A DNA stretch of 18,179 nucleotides. Source: JANNRW01 sp031401815 (GTDB lineage Bacteria > Desulfobacterota > Desulfuromonadia > Geobacterales > DSM-12255). Below are positions 14,951-18,179 of this stretch, one piece after another (positions within the stretch are counted from its first letter, which is position 1; each line of letters begins with the position of its first letter). The position numbers and the translations under genes were made by a program. The notes under the pieces are model-generated. The model worked only from the letters and a program-made list of their open reading frames with translations. It had not been told where the DNA came from and searched no databases. The stretch spans positions 1 through 18,179 of the forward strand of contig JANNRW010000108.1 of the NCBI GenBank assembly GCA_031401815.1, read 5' to 3'.

Positions 14951-16198
14951 TCAGACTTCAACTTGTGTCATATCCTTCGCCACAAACCGGCTACAGATAA
15001 AGCAGAAGATACCGGCAACAACCATTGCAAGCGGGGTAATCATAAGTGCGCTCTGCAACCCCCACTGATCGGACAGCCAGCCGAGAATTGAGGGTGAGAT
15101 CGCGTCTCCAAGTGCATGGATGAAGAATATATTGACCGCAAAGGCCATGGCATGGATAGTCGGGCTGGTGACATTGAGGATAACGGTATTGAGCGGCCCG
15201 GTGTTAAGAAAGAGAAAGAATTCGGCGATAAAAATGGCTAAAATGCAGGATGTCACGCTTGGTGCAAGGATCGCCCAGACGGCAAAAGGGGTGCCGAGCA
15301 GGAATCCCCAGCCGGAGAGCAGCAGATACCCTTTCCGGCTCTTTTTTTGCCAGCGATCACCCAGAAAACCACCGGCAACTGTTCCCAGAATCCCGGCCAA
15401 CACTGTAGTTGCACCGAACAGTGTATTCGCCTTTGCAACGTCAAGGGAGTGGACACGGTGCAGGAAAGAGGGGAGCCACTGGGCAAGCCCGCCGATGGAA
15501 AAGGTCATGGCTGCCATGGCAAGCGTGTTGTAAACAAAGGAGCGGTTTTTAAACAGGGAGTAGTATCCTGACTTTGAGCTGTTCCCGGCTTTTTTCAGAA
15601 CAGTGGGTGTCTCATCTCCGCCTCTTGGCGGGGTGCGCAACAGGGCGACAGGGAGCGCCAGCAACAGCCCCGGTAAACCGACCATCAGAAAGGCGGCCTG
15701 CCAGCCGTATTTTTGTCCCAGTACCCCCCCCAGAAGATATCCCAGGGCGCTGCCAACTGGAATCGCCACATAGAACCAGGAAAGGATCCGACCGCGCTGC
15801 TCTTTGGGAAAGTAGTCGGCCACAAGGCCGGGCGATACCGTGCCGAAACTGGCTTCACCAATCCCGACAGTTGCACGGGCTGCCAGCAGTGTTTTGTAGC
15901 CGCTGGCAAACCCTGCCAGGGTTGTTGCCAGACTCCAGACAACAAGACCTCCGGAAGCAAGGTGCGTTCTGCTGAAGCGATCTCCGAGCCACCCGAAAAA
16001 CGGTGCCAAAATCAGGTAGGTAAGCATGAACGCGCTACCGAGAAACCCCAGTTCCGTATCAGACAGACTCAGATCAATCTTGATCAGCGGAAATACCGCG
16101 AAGAGAACCTGCCGGTCGATGTAGTTCAGTAGGTTCACGGTCAGAAGGAGACCCAGAGCATAGCGGCGGTAATTAATCGAGATTGGATTGGTCTTCAT
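14951..16198 (-). CDS. MFS transporter, Spinster-like
   Basis: A 415-residue major facilitator protein with 12 predicted helices. The first helix NLLNYIDRQVLFAVFPLIKIDL and the loop FFGWLGDRFSRTHLASGGLVVWSLAT match the bacterial Spinster (Spns)-like MFS group. ARATVGIGEASFGTVSPGLVADYFPKEQRGRILSWFYVAIPVGSALGYLLGG is the conserved helix 4-5 region. Known family members move lipids, lysophospholipids or small organic acids; the substrate here is open. AAAGGA precedes the ATG. The gene stands alone on the minus strand, with module B directly upstream (array starting 22 bp from the start codon) and module A downstream. Confidence 0.92.
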   Translation of the reverse strand: MKTNPISINYRRYALGLLLTVNLLNYIDRQVLFAVFPLIKIDLSLSDTELGFLGSAFMLTYLILAPFFGWLGDRFSRTHLASGGLVVWSLATTLAGFASGYKTLLAARATVGIGEASFGTVSPGLVADYFPKEQRGRILSWFYVAIPVGSALGYLLGGVLGQKYGWQAAFLMVGLPGLLLALPVALLRTPPRGGDETPTVLKKAGNSSKSGYYSLFKNRSFVYNTLAMAAMTFSIGGLAQWLPSFLHRVHSLDVAKANTLFGATTVLAGILGTVAGGFLGDRWQKKSRKGYLLLSGWGFLLGTPFAVWAILAPSVTSCILAIFIAEFFLFLNTGPLNTVILNVTSPTIHAMAFAVNIFFIHALGDAISPSILGWLSDQWGLQSALMITPLAMVVAGIFCFICSRFVAKDMTQVEV

Positions 16199-16220
16199 GA
16201 AATGTGTCCTTTGAGCGCTT

Positions 16221-16315
16221 GAGATAGAGATGGAGATAGAGAAATAGATAGAGATAGAGATAAAAAAAGGCCTTTCTGCTTTTTCTATTTCTCTTCCTCT
16301 ATCTCTTTCTTTCAG
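16221..16315. repeat. GAGATA hexamer array and inverted pyrimidine arm (array B)
   Basis: Purine arm of GAGATA/GAGATG/GAAATA units at 16221-16261, an A-run and short spacer, then pyrimidine units TTTCTA, TTTCTC, TTCCTC, TATCTC ending CTTTCTTTCAG at 16315. Same organisation as array A, with different unit number. Confidence 0.85.
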
Positions 16316-16550
16316 CTATTCAGCGCTTCAAGCCGCCGTTGGTGCCCTTTATCATAGAGTCACATTACGGTAGTTACTCAAGAGGCGTTAGTTACTAATT
16401 GTTCTATCGCAAATAACGCGCCAGAGATGGTCTGTGGATCATGAAATGTAATAGCCTGATAGTACGGGGGAAAATGGCAAGAGTGCCAGCAGGGTTGGGG
16501 AGAAGCAGGTAGCCGAATCCGTCACGTTTAACATTACTGCCATATATGAC
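16221..16550. repeat. Leader module B: gene-free region upstream of the Spinster-like transporter
   Basis: The gap 16199-16649 holds the second copy of the module described at 14582-14929. Order here: hexamer array (16221-16315), the 26-base block (16317-16342, one C/T change), ACGGTAGTTACTCAAGAG (~16367), ATCGCAAATAACGCGCCAGA (~16406), CTGATAGTACG (~16455) and CGTTTAACATTACTGCCA with TATATGAC (~16525-16550). Divergence is substantial but the blocks align collinearly. No coding frame is supported. A promoter for the transporter should lie here, but I cannot fix it. Confidence 0.75.
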
Positions 16551-16649
16551 AGATCATGTTAACACTCCGGCAACTGTTGATCGCCGCGAAAATGGCGATT
16601 GACTTAAATGTGGGAATAGGGTACTAACTCTGCATAATCTTAGAGGATT

Positions 16650-16898
16650 TTGAATTTCGTTTTGATAATGTTTTTTTATGACGATAAAAAACACCATCTG
16701 CCGCACATTCATGCATCATATGGCGATGACGACGCAATATATGCCATCGACGAAGGTGAACTGCTGGAAGGCAAATTCCCACGCAACAAACAGAAATTGG
16801 TGCAGGCATGGATTGAAATTCACAAAGAAGATTTAATGACCGACTGGCGGCTTGCAGTCAGCGGGCAGAATCCTTTACCGATCAAACCATTGGAGTGA
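16650..16898 (+). CDS. DUF4160 protein
   Basis: A protein of up to 82 residues. LPHIHASYGDDDAIYAIDEGELLEGKFPRNKQKLVQAWIEIHKEDLMTDWRLA is the full DUF4160 core: the PHxHA motif near the start and the WxEIHxxEL segment. The N-terminus normally has about 10 further residues (a short strand before MFFxDD). A stop lies in frame at 16641-16643, so the start must be TTG 16650 or ATG 16668, neither with a well-spaced ribosome-binding site. The N-terminus may therefore be eroded. It is followed by a DUF2442-like gene after 2 bp. The two families commonly travel together, and some such pairs are suspected toxin-antitoxin modules, but this is unproven. Confidence 0.75.
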   Translation: MNFVLIMFFYDDKKHHLPHIHASYGDDDAIYAIDEGELLEGKFPRNKQKLVQAWIEIHKEDLMTDWRLAVSGQNPLPIKPLE

Positions 16899-16900
16899 TT

Positions 16901-17131
16901 ATGAACAAGGTGATTTCAGTAAAACCGTTGGAAGATAAAAAAGTTGCCGTTGTTTTAGCGGACGGCAAATCAGGTGTTTTCGACGTTGCTCCATATATCA
17001 AGAGCAGCTTCTTTCAACATCTGAATGATGAAAGCTATTTCAAACAGGTGAGTCTGTTTTTTACCGGTATCGGTTGGCCCGAAGGTCAGGATCTCGGACC
17101 GGACACCATTGCAGCTGAATTGCAGCCTTGA
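16901..17131 (+). CDS. DUF2442 protein
   Basis: A 76-residue protein: VISVKPLEDKKVAVVLADGKSGVFDVAPYIKSSFFQHLNDESYFKQVSLFFTGIGWPEGQDLGPDTIAAEL. The pattern of two beta hairpins, FDV-PYI, L-D-FK-V and WP-G-D-GPD- is the DUF2442 signature. ATG 16901 is chosen over GTG 16895 because GGAG (16892-16895) is correctly spaced for it. Its start lies 2 bp after the DUF4160 stop (TGATTATG), so the genes are coupled. Function is unknown. In other genomes DUF2442 proteins sit beside DUF4160 and near mobile genes, as here. Confidence 0.8.
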   Translation: MNKVISVKPLEDKKVAVVLADGKSGVFDVAPYIKSSFFQHLNDESYFKQVSLFFTGIGWPEGQDLGPDTIAAELQP

Positions 17132-17145
17132 TCTGTCACGAGCAG

Positions 17146-17183
17146 GGAAACCTAGGCGGGACGCTGTTAGGAAACCTAGGCGG
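17146..17183. repeat. Direct repeat GGAAACCTAGGCGG, two copies 24 bp apart
   Basis: Copies at 17146-17159 and 17170-17183, each containing the palindrome CCTAGG. They lie in the 106 bp gap between the convergent DUF2442 and PIN-toxin genes. They are possibly debris of a mobile-element end or an operator. Confidence 0.6.
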
Positions 17184-17237
17184 TGTTATATATTTTTCTA
17201 TTGAGAGGTTTGGAACTGTCCAGAGAGGTCTTTGTAG

Positions 17238-17618
17238 CTACCTTGCGTCTTTCACTGAAATAATCTGTTTCAATTTTCTGTCGAATGTTTCAACCTGCAC
17301 GCCCTCCATTCTGCTGTAACCGCATAGCAGGGCATCTACGAAATCCAAACCCTTGTCTGAATAGAGATCAAGAGCATCTTTCAATACCGGTTTGTTGTTC
17401 GTGGTCAGATTCGGGAGTAAGATGAATTGCGCCAATACCGTGGAAATTTCCTGACGGGGAACTTTGTATATCCCCTGCATAACATAGACAACCTCCGCCA
17501 TGACTTCGAAGGGAACATGCACTTGCCCCTGTTCGAGTATTATTGCCGCCTTTTCGGCAAACTGCGGATCATCATCCAGCAGATAGCGAAGAATCACATT
17601 GGCATCAACGAAGCGCAT
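17238..17618 (-). CDS. PIN-domain toxin (VapC-like)
   Basis: A 126-residue PIN-fold ribonuclease. The acidic residues expected for the metal site are all visible: Asp5 (RFVDANVIL), Glu42 (AEVVYVM), Asp92/Asp95 (GLDFVDALLCGY) and Asp113 (ETFDRKL). VapC toxins cut RNA, typically tRNA or rRNA, when the antitoxin is degraded; the target here is unknown. AAGGA sits five bases before the ATG. The gene overlaps the upstream antitoxin by 14 bp. It appears intact. Confidence 0.92.
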   Translation of the reverse strand: MRFVDANVILRYLLDDDPQFAEKAAIILEQGQVHVPFEVMAEVVYVMQGIYKVPRQEISTVLAQFILLPNLTTNNKPVLKDALDLYSDKGLDFVDALLCGYSRMEGVQVETFDRKLKQIISVKDAR

Positions 17619-17871
17619 GTTTTTCCTTCATTGCCTGAGCAAAGGCTCCGGTTTCACGTTCCCTAAGTTCAGTGGCGGCATACTGCTTAAATGCACCCCT
17701 AAGGGGCACGGTATCACCCGCAATTGCCACTTTATGCTGTTTTGCCGTAGGCTGGTCAGTAAAAGAATGCTTGAGATGCCGGACTATTCTCTCAAGAAGC
17801 TTCAATTGATCAGTAGGTGGAAGCGCCTCTATCTTATGTTCAATCTCTGTGAGGGTGGCTGCTTTAGACAT
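17605..17871 (-). CDS. Antitoxin partner of the PIN toxin
   Basis: An 88-residue acidic/basic mixed protein (MSKAATLTEIEHKIEALPPTDQLKLLERIVRHLKHSF ... LRGAFKQYAATELRERETGAFAQAMKEKHALR). The position directly before vapC with a 14 bp overlap, its small size and the helical N-terminal EALPPxDQLKLLERI pattern (common in antitoxins) support the role. It has no clear AbrB or Phd fold that I can assign. The C-terminal helix would bind the toxin. AAAGGAG lies six bases before the ATG. Confidence 0.8.
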   Translation of the reverse strand: MSKAATLTEIEHKIEALPPTDQLKLLERIVRHLKHSFTDQPTAKQHKVAIAGDTVPLRGAFKQYAATELRERETGAFAQAMKEKHALR

Positions 17872-17938
17872 GGCTGACTCCTTTATTGCCTTGTGTCTAA
17901 CTGCTTGAATCCATGGTGTTGATGTAACAGGTTATTAT

Positions 17939-17967
17939 TCTATACCACACAAAAAGCCACCCGTCAG
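17939..17967 (-). promoter_or_regulatory. Candidate promoter for the VapBC-like operon
   Basis: On the minus strand CTGACG (17967-17962), a 17 bp spacer and TATAGA (17944-17939) resemble a sigma-70 promoter about 70 bp upstream of the antitoxin start. The -35 match is four of six bases, so the call is tentative. Confidence 0.35.
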
Positions 17968-17977
17968 CACAAAGCTG

Positions 17978-18034
17978 GGAATTCGGGGGGAATTCGGGGG
18001 ACAGTTTATTTGGAATTCGGGGGACAGTTTATTT
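17978..18034. repeat. Tandem GAATTCGGGGGACAGTTTATTT repeats
   Basis: Two full units (17990-18012 and 18013-18034) and a third partial GGAATTCGGGGG at 17978-17989. GGGGGACAGTTTATTT-type sequences commonly border REP-associated or IS200-like transposase genes in related genomes (from memory). Here no transposase follows; the second insertion-sequence end lies 30 bp further on. Confidence 0.65.
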
Positions 18035-18063
18035 AATTCAAAAGCCGGCCAATTGGTCGCCTT

Positions 18064-18138
18064 TGAGGTGGCCGGGCTTAGTGAGACAGCCTGAAGGGTG
18101 AAATAAGCAATGCCCCTTGGTTGTTGTGGTTTTCTGGT
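18064..18138 (+). mobile_element. Downstream end of the insertion sequence, right copy
   Basis: Exact reverse complement of 1-75. The element terminus is at 18064 and the element continues out of the window to the right, with the 3' end of its probable transposase gene at 18140. Confidence 0.7.
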
Positions 18139-18139
18139 T

Positions 18140-18178
18140 TCAGGCTACCAGTTTCAGTTTTTCAAGTCCTTGGAAATA
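18140..18178 (-). CDS. C-terminal end of a probable transposase (partial)
   Basis: The minus-strand frame enters at the right window edge and reads YFQGLEKLKLVA followed by TGA at 18142-18140. It lies 75 bp inside the repeated element end, where a transposase gene would be expected to stop. Twelve residues are too few to name the IS family. Confidence 0.4.
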   Translation of the reverse strand, partial: YFQGLEKLKLVA

Positions 18179-18179
18179 A

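Noticed and set aside
1..18179. Whole window as an 18 kb composite transposon between inverted insertion sequences
   Set aside because: The left copy disrupts a chromosomal-type regulator gene and the interior is mostly housekeeping genes (bioBDA, mlaA); a contig ending in repeats is simpler.

Overview
This 18.2 kb window looks like accessory and housekeeping DNA from a Gram-negative bacterium. Support comes from an MlaA outer-membrane lipoprotein, hybrid histidine kinase and HD-GYP signalling, REP-associated transposase debris, and many short-period intergenic repeats. The overall flavour recalls the Desulfuromonadota (Geobacter-like organisms), but that is an inference from gene content and cannot be proven from this sequence. 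The first 75 bases and bases 18064-18138 are exact inverted copies of each other. A transposase-like C-terminus reads in from the right edge, so the window appears to run between two inward-facing copies of one insertion sequence, as a repeat-bounded contig would.

Left part, 1-3087 (+ strand): a NarL/LuxR response regulator that has lost its 5' end to the left insertion sequence, an MFS efflux-type transporter, a small cysteine-cluster (YkgJ-type) protein and a small exported glycine-rich protein. They are closed by a strong rho-independent terminator. Facing them on the minus strand (6144 to 3086) is a tightly overlapped biotin operon, bioB-bioD-bioA. It is preceded by a near-perfect BirA operator (6185-6216). 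The bioA reading frame is complete and in frame but carries a TAA at codon 72.

Middle, 6266-7941: a patchwork of mobile debris and toxin-antitoxin genes. It holds a 243 bp deletion derivative of a REP-associated tyrosine transposase element, a DUF1778/GNAT (TacAT-type) pair between two related small hairpins, a perfect 9 bp palindrome, and the N-terminal stub of a RhuM-like gene.

7942-14557 (all minus strand): usp, then a 43-residue membrane peptide, a three-PAS hybrid histidine kinase, an HD-GYP response regulator, an exported alpha/beta hydrolase and mlaA. The first four are closely spaced and may form a stress-signalling operon whose output is c-di-GMP degradation. The spaces between genes in this run are largely made of heptamer and octamer repeat arrays.

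Right part, 14558-18179: a Spinster-like MFS transporter with diverged copies of one ~300 bp non-coding module on either side. Each module lies upstream of a minus-strand gene (usp and the transporter) and each contains a GAGATA-type hexamer array. Then come a DUF4160/DUF2442 pair (+), a VapBC-like antitoxin/PIN toxin pair (-), tandem 22-23 bp repeats and the second insertion-sequence end. I found no CRISPR array, tRNA or rRNA. The most unusual signals are the inverted short-period arrays and the paired leader modules rather than any single gene.
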